NCBI GenBank assembly: GCA_016550395.1
Contig: JABXGY010000283.1
Location: 1 to 9,603, forward strand
Direction: 5' to 3'
DNA: 9,603 nt
DNA from: an archaeon
GTDB taxonomy: Archaea; Asgardarchaeota; Hermodarchaeia; Hermodarchaeales; Hermodarchaeaceae
Of this stretch, positions 1 to 6,123 are shown piece after piece. The notes under the pieces were generated by a model. It ran no database searches, was not told the DNA's origin, and saw only the letters and a list, made by a program, of their open reading frames with translations. Position 1 is the first letter of the stretch; each line of letters begins with the position of its first letter. The position numbers were made by a program, and so were the translations under genes.

Positions 1-600
1 AAAGTCAACTAAAACAAGAATTTTTACATCTGTGGTTGACCCCACTAATTCCATTGCATTGAAATCATTAAATGCGTTTTCTTCAAGGTCGTTATCTCCA
101 TCAAGATAGACCAACACAGTCCATTCAGACAATGTCGTCACGTTAACGGAGAAGAGGCTGGATAGCTCATTACCAAGAGTATCATTAACCCAAACTTGCA
201 ATCCATAACGACCAATCGCCAGCGTCGAAGCGTTTGTAATTGACCCTGATGTATTGATAGTGAAATGCGCTGTGTCATTGAGCCACCATTGGTCAATACC
301 TGCTCCAGCATCCGCAGCAAGATTATACTCAAAGGGAGATCCAAGATCTACAAGTTGATTTCTAGGTTGTTCAAGCCAATAAATTGGTGGTGGATCCATC
401 CATTCTTTTGTCATTACTGGAGAAGGTTGAATATCTCTTAAAGAAGAAAAAATTTCATCTGACTCTTGTTGTCTCATTGTGTCGGAAAATGGAACAAAAG
501 TGCTACCACCTAAGGTAATTAGAAATGTGGTGCATAGAAAAACAAGAAAAATCTTTGATGAGGATTTCAAATGTAACTCACACCGATTGGTTCTCGTCAT
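1..600 (-). CDS. Secreted clostripain-family (C11) cysteine peptidase, N-terminal part (runs off the window)
   Basis: This frame is open for exactly 200 codons from ATG at 600 to the left edge, so the gene is cut by the window. Residues 1-16 are polar with basic residues. Residues 17-31 (IFLVFLCTTFLITLG) form a hydrophobic signal peptide or membrane anchor. Residues 85-154 read as an extracellular beta-sandwich (cadherin/Ig-like) domain with the DQWWLND signature and a GRYGLQVWVNDTLGN strand. Residues 160-199 begin the peptidase: WTVLVYLDGDNDLE followed by a FNDFNAMELVG helix and a KILVLVDF strand, the characteristic start of clostripain/C11 peptidases. The catalytic His and Cys of that family lie later and are outside the window, so activity cannot be judged. 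A TTG two codons upstream (606-604) fits better with a GGGAG ribosome binding site and could be the true start. The gene lies 51 bases after the MFS gene and probably acts outside the cell. Confidence 0.82.
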   Translation of the reverse strand, partial: MTRTNRCELHLKSSSKIFLVFLCTTFLITLGGSTFVPFSDTMRQQESDEIFSSLRDIQPSPVMTKEWMDPPPIYWLEQPRNQLVDLGSPFEYNLAADAGAGIDQWWLNDTAHFTINTSGSITNASTLAIGRYGLQVWVNDTLGNELSSLFSVNVTTLSEWTVLVYLDGDNDLEENAFNDFNAMELVGSTTDVKILVLVDF

Positions 601-651
601 TTTCAAGTAAGAATTTCTCCCTAATAAATTAACAGATTCCATAACTCAATT

Positions 652-1983
652 TCATGGAGTATCTGATGTTTTCTCGTTCAGATTATTTTGGTTAATTTCT
701 TTCTCTTGCTCTTGAGCTAATGTTTTTTCTGCTTTTTGAAAGAAAATTGCATAGAGAAGTGTCTGACTTCCATAGAAGACAAGAGTTAACCAAAATGGAA
801 GAAGAAAGAGGCCCTGATCAAATAGTTGTCCTGCATAGAGAACACTGGTAGCCCGACCAAAACTCATGGCTGAAACGTTTAGTGCCTGAAGATTTGGTCG
901 CCAAGAGCTTGGAACTAATTCCATCCGTATAGTTTGGTTCACTGGCATTGCTGCATTCATAAGTGCACCTCGGAGTAAGTAGCTAATAATAGCTACGACT
1001 GGATTGATGACGCTTGCTAGTAAAATGATGAACGGTAAGGAGAGTGCTTGTGTAAAAACAACTGATCGAACTTTTCCAATTCGAGTTGATAAGATAGGTG
1101 ATAAGAGAACACCAGTTGCCATTGTAACCTGACCCGGACCAATGATGATGCCGACCATATAGGTTGGGAGATTGTAAAATTCCCAAAAGAAGACGTTTAT
1201 TAACGGAACAATTAGTCCCGCACCTAAACCAACTAACAAGCCAATTATCATAAACCGTAATACGATACTAATCCGTCCTTTCGATTCAGCTGAAGTCTGA
1301 ACTGATCCTCCAGATTTCACTTCTAATCCAGAATTAAATGCTCTGGGCTCTCTTAACCAAAAGAGTGGAATAATTCCTAACGCGCTGGATAATACCCAAA
1401 CGAGAAGGGTCAACTGAAAGGTTATCGGACTGTCTATCGGTACCAGAAGCCATAGTGCAAATAATCCTGGAAGAAAACCACCTAACAGACTTCCCAGAAA
1501 ACTCGTACCAATCCGTGATGCCTGAGAAGTACCAAACAGATGGGTTCGTTCGTATGACGTACTACTCTGAGCCATCAGAGGACTGTATGAAGTAATCTGT
1601 AGACTATTTCCAAAATAAAATAGAATAATCATCAAGATTAAAATTATAGGAACAGGAAAAGCAATGAGCACACCCGCCGCAATAGCACAAATTACTCCCG
1701 ATAGAATCATGGCATATTTTTCACTAATTCGAGATGTATACGGACCAGCCACTAAAGCACCAATTGCTAAAGTAAACAAACCAATTGAAAGAAGTCCCGC
1801 AACAAATGAAGTCGAATATCCTAATGAAAGCAGGTACAAGTTGAAAATCGCTTGATAAAGACCAAACCCGAGTCGACTAATTGCTTGACTCACGATCACT
1901 AGTCGGGCATTGGGAGTGAACCGTTGAACCCGTTGCCAATAAGCAACTACTTCTGTACTGATACTCTTAGAGAGGTTCAACAA
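652..1983 (-). CDS. MFS transporter, 443 aa (paralogue of the one at 3542-4834)
   Basis: Predicted 12-helix major facilitator transporter in the cytoplasmic membrane. Hydrophobic segments lie at roughly 29-50, 56-80, 92-110, 113-133, 156-180, 188-209, 240-262, 273-295, 305-323, 326-346, 366-388 and 392-414. A polar central loop covers 211-238. A degenerate motif A (GPYTSRISEKY) sits at 80-90, and a second copy-like loop (LSTRIGKVRS) at 298-307. Residues 140-154, SSTSYERTHLFGTSQ, are identical to the other MFS protein of this window. The start is TTG: an in-frame stop lies just upstream, and GGAGGA at 1989-1994 is 5 bases before the first TTG and 8 before a second TTG. The next ATG is codon 92. 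The C-terminal tail is polar and Asn/Glu-rich. Substrate is unknown; the family and the adjacent PadR gene suggest efflux. Confidence 0.88.
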   Translation of the reverse strand: MLNLSKSISTEVVAYWQRVQRFTPNARLVIVSQAISRLGFGLYQAIFNLYLLSLGYSTSFVAGLLSIGLFTLAIGALVAGPYTSRISEKYAMILSGVICAIAAGVLIAFPVPIILILMIILFYFGNSLQITSYSPLMAQSSTSYERTHLFGTSQASRIGTSFLGSLLGGFLPGLFALWLLVPIDSPITFQLTLLVWVLSSALGIIPLFWLREPRAFNSGLEVKSGGSVQTSAESKGRISIVLRFMIIGLLVGLGAGLIVPLINVFFWEFYNLPTYMVGIIIGPGQVTMATGVLLSPILSTRIGKVRSVVFTQALSLPFIILLASVINPVVAIISYLLRGALMNAAMPVNQTIRMELVPSSWRPNLQALNVSAMSFGRATSVLYAGQLFDQGLFLLPFWLTLVFYGSQTLLYAIFFQKAEKTLAQEQEKEINQNNLNEKTSDTP

Positions 1984-1988
1984 TAGGC

Positions 1989-1994
1989 TCCTCC
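1989..1994 (-). promoter_or_regulatory. Ribosome binding site that decides the TTG start of the 652-1983 MFS gene
   Basis: Minus strand GGAGGA, 5 bases before TTG at 1983 and 8 bases before TTG at 1980. An in-frame TGA a few codons further upstream excludes an earlier start, so one of the two adjacent TTG codons must be used unless the protein begins at Met92, inside the second or third helix. Confidence 0.7.
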
Positions 1995-2093
1995 GATATC
2001 AACAAGAACTTGGAGAAGCATACCCCAATCCTTGTGAATATAATATCTCATCTGGCTTGTTAATTAAATAATAAAATCTTTTGAAGGTATGAG

Positions 2094-2132
2094 AAAAAGA
2101 GAGATGCGACGTCGCACTTTAATGTGGGCCCA
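2094..2132 (-). terminator. Possible terminator after the PadR operon: two palindromes followed by a T/C-rich tract
   Basis: Downstream of the small gene that ends at 2154, the minus strand passes through TGGGCCCA (palindrome, 2125-2132), then TGCGACGTCGCA (perfect 12-base palindrome, 2105-2116), then a pyrimidine tract containing TTTTT (2094-2098). Archaeal termination depends mainly on T-rich tracts. The 12-base palindrome may equally be an operator upstream of the next gene. Confidence 0.35.
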
Positions 2133-2153
2133 AAGGCAACTTGTGTGTTACTC

Positions 2154-2351
2154 TCATTTCTTTCCTTCTTTTTCAAGGTCAGAGATTCGCTCATCGATGT
2201 GCTTTAGATAATCCTCAAGTCGTGCCTTCATAGCCTCAAGATCCTTAATTTGAGACTCTTTGCTAGGCTCATACTCAGGACCACAGCACATATGACTAAT
2301 GAAGGGAGCCATACCTCTGAAACCAAAGTGATGTTCTTTTGATCCACACAT
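2154..2351 (-). CDS. Small Cys/His-rich coiled-coil protein co-transcribed with PadR, 65 aa
   Basis: Function unknown. The N-terminal third holds Cys2, His7, His8, His20, Cys22 and Cys23, a possible metal-binding or thiol cluster. Residues 32-62 are heptad-like and highly charged (SQIKDLEAMKARLEDYLKHI), typical of a coiled coil, with a basic end. Start is ATG at 2351 with a very strong ribosome binding site, GAGGTGA at 2359-2365, 7 bases upstream. That site overlaps the last base of the padR stop codon, and only 13 bases separate the two genes, so they are almost certainly one transcript. Short proteins with an N-terminal Cys/His cluster and a charged helix are commonly seen beside PadR regulators in archaea and bacteria (from memory). 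A role as sensor partner, chaperone or metal buffer for the regulator is only inference. Confidence 0.75.
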   Translation of the reverse strand: MCGSKEHHFGFRGMAPFISHMCCGPEYEPSKESQIKDLEAMKARLEDYLKHIDERISDLEKEGKK

Positions 2352-2358
2352 AGCTGAT

Positions 2359-2365
2359 TCACCTC
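2359..2365 (-). promoter_or_regulatory. Strong ribosome binding site of the small Cys/His gene
   Basis: Minus strand GAGGTGA, 7 bases before ATG at 2351, sharing one base with the TAG stop of padR (2365-2367). This placement suggests translational coupling between the two genes. Confidence 0.75.
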
Positions 2366-2937
2366 TATTCAGATTTATCCGAGCTCTTCAAATCGGTGAG
2401 TCGTTGTTCGACCCATTTCAACTCAAGCTCCAGATATTCCCGATATCGTTTCAGGAATCGGAGGTGACGTGGAGTACACTCCCCTGGTGTGCAATCACAC
2501 TGCATTTTTATGGCCATGAAAGCCGTTGGACTCTGTTCACGCATGGACCATTCAAGTAAATCATCTTGGGCTTCACCATTCATGCTGGCTCCTAGGAATC
2601 GCCAGAAATGGTCCTGAACCTTAAATTCTGATTGCAGGTTTCGAAGCACCTCACGTAGGACTTTCTTTCCCTTCGGTGTCAACTTGTATTCTACAGCATC
2701 TGGTCGGTCTTCTTGGGGGACATGTGCGCTAGAAATTAGGTCTTTTTCAGCCATCCTGTGGAGAGCAGGATATATTGTACCACTTTTCAATCGCCACCCG
2801 CCTAGTTTGCCTTGTAATCCCTGGAGTACACGGTATCCGTGTGCAGGTCCACGATTTAGGAGAGCAAGGATGATGAGTTGGACTGGGCTAATGTTGCCTT
2901 CACTTGTATTGATTCGTCCTCTACCACAGAATGCCAT
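2365..2937 (-). CDS. PadR-family transcriptional repressor, 190 aa
   Basis: The winged-helix domain covers about residues 17-97: ISPVQLIILALLNRGPAHGY, a recognition region LKSGTIYPALHRMAEKDLI at 50-68, and the wing ending VEYKLTPKGKKVL, all typical of PadR. The C-terminal part (about 120-186) would form the dimerising helix (LKRYREYLELELKWVEQRL). Between the two lies CDCTPGEC (147-154), giving Cys147, Cys149 and Cys154, with another Cys at position 4. Such a cluster is not a standard PadR feature and could sense metal or thiol stress. Start is ATG at 2937 with AGGTGA at 2945-2950, 7 bases upstream. Three tandem operator-like repeats cover its promoter, so it is probably autoregulated. It likely controls its own two-gene operon and possibly the neighbouring MFS genes. 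Confidence 0.9.
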   Translation of the reverse strand: MAFCGRGRINTSEGNISPVQLIILALLNRGPAHGYRVLQGLQGKLGGWRLKSGTIYPALHRMAEKDLISSAHVPQEDRPDAVEYKLTPKGKKVLREVLRNLQSEFKVQDHFWRFLGASMNGEAQDDLLEWSMREQSPTAFMAIKMQCDCTPGECTPRHLRFLKRYREYLELELKWVEQRLTDLKSSDKSE

Positions 2938-2938
2938 T

Positions 2939-2954
2939 ATGTAGTCACCTACTT
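2939..2954. promoter_or_regulatory. PadR operator-like site 1 (overlaps the padR ribosome binding site)
   Basis: ATGTAGTCACCTACTT: left half ATGTAG and right half CTACTT around a 4-base centre. It fits the GTAG-N4-CTAC core shared by three adjacent sites and partly fits the ATGT-N8-ACAT consensus known for PadR-family operators. The AGGTGA ribosome binding site (2945-2950, minus) lies inside it. Confidence 0.55.
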
Positions 2955-2970
2955 ATGTAGAGCTCTACTC
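2955..2970. promoter_or_regulatory. PadR operator-like site 2 (at the likely transcription start)
   Basis: ATGTAGAGCTCTACTC, containing the perfect 12-base palindrome GTAGAGCTCTAC (2957-2968). It directly abuts site 1, with centres 16 bases apart. A TATA box at 2990-2997 would place the padR transcription start at about 2967, within this site. Confidence 0.6.
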
Positions 2971-2974
2971 AGCT

Positions 2975-2990
2975 ATGTAGAAGTCTACAT
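2975..2990. promoter_or_regulatory. PadR operator-like site 3 (exact ATGT-N8-ACAT, beside the TATA box)
   Basis: ATGTAGAAGTCTACAT is an exact match to the ATGT-N8-ACAT arrangement known for PadR-family operators. It extends to 8-base perfect arms (TATGTAGA and TCTACATA, 2974-2991). Its centre is 20 bases from site 2. Its edge overlaps the TATA box by one base, so a bound repressor should block TBP/TFB. Confidence 0.7.
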
Positions 2991-2997
2991 ATATAAA
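2990..2997 (-). promoter_or_regulatory. TATA box of padR
   Basis: Minus strand TTTATATA inside ATATTTATAT, preceded by a purine-rich GAGAA that could act as BRE. It lies 53 bases upstream of the ATG, which predicts a start near 2967 and a leader of about 30 bases. Confidence 0.6.
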
Positions 2998-3126
2998 TAT
3001 TCTCATAATTTGAGACACATTTTCACTTCTAACTCGTATAAACGATACCCTAAATATCATTCTAAGGATATCAGTAATTACATTTACATAGATCTAAATC
3101 TTGGAGATTTTGGAAATAATGACTTT

Positions 3127-3152
3127 AAAAACAAACCCAAATCCTCCAAAAA
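3127..3152 (-). terminator. T-rich stretch after the lysine-rich small gene
   Basis: The minus strand has two TTTTT runs (3148-3152 and 3127-3131) just after the stop at 3163. This fits intrinsic archaeal termination on oligo-T tracts. No clear hairpin precedes them. The rest of the 2998-3162 interval is A/T-rich and shows no other feature. Confidence 0.3.
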
Positions 3153-3162
3153 TCTGCAATGC

Positions 3163-3381
3163 TTATTTGGGCTTCTTTTGTTTCTTGGGCCTTATAGATA
3201 GTACACCAGGATTAGGGCTTGAAATGCCTGAAAATCCTTGGGTTGTATGATCGTGGGGAAGAAAATCAGAATCCTGAGGTTGGTCTTCTTGGATGGCGAG
3301 AGCTTTTTTGCCTTCAATAAGCCATTCGGCCCAAGTCAGTTTTTTATTCGCTTCACTTTTTTTCATTTTCTTTTTTCCCAT
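3163..3381 (-). CDS. Small lysine-rich hypothetical protein, 72 aa
   Basis: Not recognised. The protein begins MGKKKMKKSEANKK and ends RPKKQKKPK, so both ends are strongly basic. A TWAEWLIEGKKAL segment (about 16-28) looks like a short amphipathic helix, and the C-terminal half is Pro/Ser/Gly-rich and probably disordered. No Cys and no membrane segment. Start is uncertain: ATG at 3381 has a partial ribosome binding site (GGGTG, 5 bases upstream). The same frame is open to an ATG at 3468, adding 29 residues (including NEWIYLRMLRILFQGVF) without a ribosome binding site, but with TTATAA at 3507-3512 that would suit a short-leader transcript. The gene lies between the MFS gene at 3542 and padR. 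The charge suggests nucleic-acid or ribosome contact, which is only a guess. Confidence 0.5.
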   Translation of the reverse strand: MGKKKMKKSEANKKLTWAEWLIEGKKALAIQEDQPQDSDFLPHDHTTQGFSGISSPNPGVLSIRPKKQKKPK

Positions 3382-3499
3382 GAAGACACCCTGGAATAAA
3401 ATACGTAACATACGCAGATAAATCCACTCATTGAAGTCAAAAGGATTCGAGGATACCAAACCAATCATTTGAAGAAAAAGCGGGCTAACGCATTCTTTA

Positions 3500-3527
3500 C
3501 CGTAGTTATAACTTCGGAAATCTACGG
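3500..3527. repeat. Nested inverted repeats between the 3542-4834 MFS gene and the lysine-rich gene
   Basis: CCGTAG (3500-3505) pairs perfectly with CTACGG (3522-3527). The same left arm also forms an 18-base near-palindrome, 3500-3517, with the perfect core AGTTATAACT and a single mismatched pair. The two structures compete for one arm. It may be a terminator stem for the MFS gene, an operator around a TTATAA box, or chance. Confidence 0.45.
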
Positions 3528-3541
3528 ATAAACGCCAGAAC

Positions 3542-4834
3542 TCATTTAGTATGAGTTTCAGTTGTCTGGATCTTCTGTTGTTTTTTCTCTATATTCCAGA
3601 AAAACGCGGCATACAACACCGTTGAAGTCGAATAGCATGTGAGTGTAAACCAAAATGGAATTAGGTATAATTGGAGGTCAAAAAGGGGACCAGTCACGAG
3701 GGTGCTTAATGCCCAGGGGAAATTCCAGGCAAAACCGGAAATCGCACTCATAGTAGGTTGGAAATATTCCGGAACCAGCTCCATGCGAAGGGTCGTATCG
3801 ACAGGAGAAGAGGCGTTCATGAGAACGACACGAAAGATATAGCTGGTGATAGCCACAAAGGGATTAATAATGGAGGCAATAAAGAAGAGGAAAGGTAATG
3901 ATAAACCCTGTGTCACAATGACAGTTTTTACTTTCCCAATTCGTGTTGATAAAACCGGTGATAGGAAAACTCCCAGTGCGACTGAAAGGGATCCGAGACC
4001 CTGTACTAGACCGACGACTGGAGTAGGTAAATCATAGAATTCCCAGAAGAAGATGGTGAGGTAAGGAATTACGAAGCCCGCTCCGAGTCCAATGAAAATG
4101 TTGACTATACCAAATCGTAAGGCAAGTTTTCCTACATCCTTTGTTGCTACAGGCTTTACGGTCTTGTGAGTGAACTGACTGTTATTATTGGGTGGGGGGG
4201 CTTCGGTTTCGCGAATTATTAGTAGGGGTAAAATACTCAGTATAAGGGGAATAACGTGAATGAATAGGGCCATTTGGAAGGTGGGGGAGCTATCGAAGGG
4301 TAATGCATAATAGAGTGAAAAGAACCCGGGGAGAAACCCTGCTAGTGTGTTTGCGAGAAAGGAGCTTAGAATCATGGCTGACTGAGAGGTGCCAAATAAA
4401 TGAGTCCGTTCATAGGACGTGCTGGATCGTGTGATGAAAGGGCTAAAAGAAACGTTAAGTAAGGCGACTCCTAGTCCTCCCAAAACTGCTGTAATCAAGA
4501 GGACTTCAGGAACAGGGAAAGCTACCTGGCTGAAGCCAACGGTTACTGAGATCATCATTCCAACGATAAGAGAATATTTTGGTCCTACTCGGGTTACATA
4601 TATTCCCACTACAATGGAGGATATTGCCATTGACATGGCATTGAGCGACATGAGTCCGCCCAAGAATGCATTGCTATAACCGAGACTGATTAAGTATAGG
4701 TTGAAGAGTGTTTGAGTGATTCCCCAGCCAAAGGCTCGCGTGAAGTTGCTAATAATGAGCTTTTGTGCATTTGGGCTAAATTGGCGAATACGGTGCCAAT
4801 AACCGGTGACTTCAGTTCGGAGAATAGCGCTCAC
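3542..4834 (-). CDS. MFS transporter, 430 aa (paralogue of the one at 652-1983)
   Basis: Predicted 12-helix major facilitator protein of the cytoplasmic membrane with a polar central loop at about 208-236. A motif A-like loop, GIYVTRVGPKYSL, spans 77-89 with Thr where Asp is usual. Collinear identity to the other MFS protein includes SSTSYERTHLFGTSQ (137-151), FFWEFY (262-267), LSTRIGKV (295-302) and RMELVPEYFQP-like (350-360), so the two arose by duplication. Start is GTG at 4834: an in-frame TGA lies five codons upstream, and the next ATG is codon 62. The ribosome binding site is weak (GAGATGA, 7 bases upstream). The gene follows the acyl-CoA dehydrogenase in the same direction after 74 bases that contain a GTAGT-N8-ACTAC inverted repeat. 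Substrate unknown; export of a hydrophobic compound is plausible. Confidence 0.87.
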   Translation of the reverse strand: MSAILRTEVTGYWHRIRQFSPNAQKLIISNFTRAFGWGITQTLFNLYLISLGYSNAFLGGLMSLNAMSMAISSIVVGIYVTRVGPKYSLIVGMMISVTVGFSQVAFPVPEVLLITAVLGGLGVALLNVSFSPFITRSSTSYERTHLFGTSQSAMILSSFLANTLAGFLPGFFSLYYALPFDSSPTFQMALFIHVIPLILSILPLLIIRETEAPPPNNNSQFTHKTVKPVATKDVGKLALRFGIVNIFIGLGAGFVIPYLTIFFWEFYDLPTPVVGLVQGLGSLSVALGVFLSPVLSTRIGKVKTVIVTQGLSLPFLFFIASIINPFVAITSYIFRVVLMNASSPVDTTLRMELVPEYFQPTMSAISGFAWNFPWALSTLVTGPLFDLQLYLIPFWFTLTCYSTSTVLYAAFFWNIEKKQQKIQTTETHTK

Positions 4835-4854
4835 AGAACTTTCATCTCATTATA

Positions 4855-4872
4855 GTAGTGGTCATATACTAC
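4855..4872. promoter_or_regulatory. Inverted repeat in the promoter region of the 3542-4834 MFS gene
   Basis: GTAGT (4855-4859) and ACTAC (4868-4872) flank 8 bases. The minus strand reads GTAGTATATGACCACTAC, in which AGTATATGA could serve as a TATA-like element 21-38 bases before the GTG start. The GTAG/CTAC half-sites match those of the padR operators, but the spacing is wider and the ATGT/ACAT ends are missing. Confidence 0.35.
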
Positions 4873-4908
4873 AGAAATTTTGAATTCCAGATTGTGTCAA
4901 CTTAAGAT

Positions 4909-6069
4909 TTAGAGGTCGTATTCTTTGAAGACTTCGCGTTGAATAAGGTATCGTAGAATCTCAGCAGTGCCACCACCGATGGTCATGAGCCGCGCATCAC
5001 GTAGAAAGCGTTCAACGGGTTTCTGTTTAGTGTAGCCGATACCACCGAGTACTTGTAGGGCGTCTGTTGCTGATTCTATCGCTTTTTCACAGGCATATAA
5101 TTTCGCGATCGCTGCATCCTTTGTAGCTCTTTGCCCTGCATCAATCATTCGTGCAGCTTTGAATGTTAGAAGTCGAGCCGCTTCGAGCTTCATAGCCATG
5201 TCAGCGATTTTAAAACTAATTCCTTCAAATTCACGAATTTTCCGTCGAAACTGAACTCGAAAGTTACTGTAATGGATGGCTTCTTCCATTGCGGCTCGTG
5301 CAACTCCATTCATCTCTGCCGCTAAGATTGTTCTTTCCGCATCTAAACCAGCCATAACAACGCCGAATCCTTCATTGTGTTCGCCGAGTATATTTTCTTC
5401 AGGAACTTCAACGTCATTAAGGGCTAACCGACCAACATGAGCACCATGCATTCCTAAGAGGTCATATTCTTCGACAACCTCAAATCCTTTGGATTTTGTT
5501 TCTACGATAAATGCTGTCATACCTTGCTTAGCCTTTACCTTGGGATCAGTAACAGTATAACAGAGAAGATAATCTGCAATCGGACCATTCGTGATGAAGC
5601 GTTTCTGCCCGTTGATTATGTAGCTGTCACCCTGTTTTTCAGCACGAGTCTCGGTTCCTGCGACATCGCTTCCAACATTTGGCTCAGTGATGCCCAGAGC
5701 TCCAATTTTTTCTCCTTTTGCTATAGGTTTTAGGTATTTCTTTTTCTGTGCTTCAGTTCCAAATTCGTAGACTGGATGAGCAAATAAAATACAGGAGGCA
5801 ACACGGGCCATATCAAAACCAGCATGAACTGCGCAAATCTCTTCAGTGACTAATACTTCATACATCAATCCTTTACCGATGCCACCATATTCGGGGGGAT
5901 AGCGGGAGCCGAGGTAACCTGCTTTTCCAAATTTACGTAAAACATCCCATGCTTCGAGTTTTCCTTGCTCAATATCTTCAGCAACAGGGGTTAAGTTTCG
6001 TTGAACGAAATCTCTGACTTTTTGCTGGAACTTTATTTCATCTTCGGTTAAAAATGATAAAATCGTCAT
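4909..6069 (-). CDS. Acyl-CoA dehydrogenase, FAD-dependent, 386 aa
   Basis: Catalyses alpha,beta-desaturation of an acyl-CoA, passing electrons to an acceptor such as ETF; cytoplasmic. Length is normal. The N-terminal helical domain starts LTEDEIKFQQKVRDF. Signature 1, ALGITEPNVGSDVAG, spans about 124-138 and the C-terminal signature QVLGGIGYTKQKPVERFLRD about 339-358. The usual catalytic Glu of the YEGT motif is absent: the sequence reads TIGGGTAEIL. The GLDAER motif supplies Glu245 instead, as in isovaleryl-CoA and long-chain dehydrogenases, so the enzyme is probably active with branched or longer substrates. I chose ATG at 6069 because a TATA-like TTTAATTA (6124-6131) predicts transcription from about 6100. 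A GTG at 6111 would add 14 poorly conserved-looking residues. No ETF or thiolase gene is nearby, so the pathway is unclear. Confidence 0.92.
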   Translation of the reverse strand: MTILSFLTEDEIKFQQKVRDFVQRNLTPVAEDIEQGKLEAWDVLRKFGKAGYLGSRYPPEYGGIGKGLMYEVLVTEEICAVHAGFDMARVASCILFAHPVYEFGTEAQKKKYLKPIAKGEKIGALGITEPNVGSDVAGTETRAEKQGDSYIINGQKRFITNGPIADYLLCYTVTDPKVKAKQGMTAFIVETKSKGFEVVEEYDLLGMHGAHVGRLALNDVEVPEENILGEHNEGFGVVMAGLDAERTILAAEMNGVARAAMEEAIHYSNFRVQFRRKIREFEGISFKIADMAMKLEAARLLTFKAARMIDAGQRATKDAAIAKLYACEKAIESATDALQVLGGIGYTKQKPVERFLRDARLMTIGGGTAEILRYLIQREVFKEYDL

Positions 6070-6123
6070 TGTTCTCACATCATCCCGAAATGAAATCTTG
6101 AATCGAATCACAATAGTATGTGA

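Noticed and set aside
138..344. Minus-strand open frame of 68 codons with a TTG start
   Set aside because: It lies in another frame of the clostripain-type gene, whose frame shows signal peptide, domain and peptidase motifs over the same bases.
1994..2021. Short upstream reading frame of 14 codons before the first MFS gene (ATG near 2021, stop overlapping the TTG start)
   Set aside because: It overlaps the ribosome binding site, has no site of its own, and can arise by chance. No evidence for a leader peptide.
2878..3201. Plus-strand open frame of 107 codons across the padR promoter
   Set aside because: Its first part is antisense to padR and the rest is A/T-rich low-complexity sequence (many Tyr, Asn, Ile, Lys). 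It has no ribosome binding site and runs through the operator cluster.
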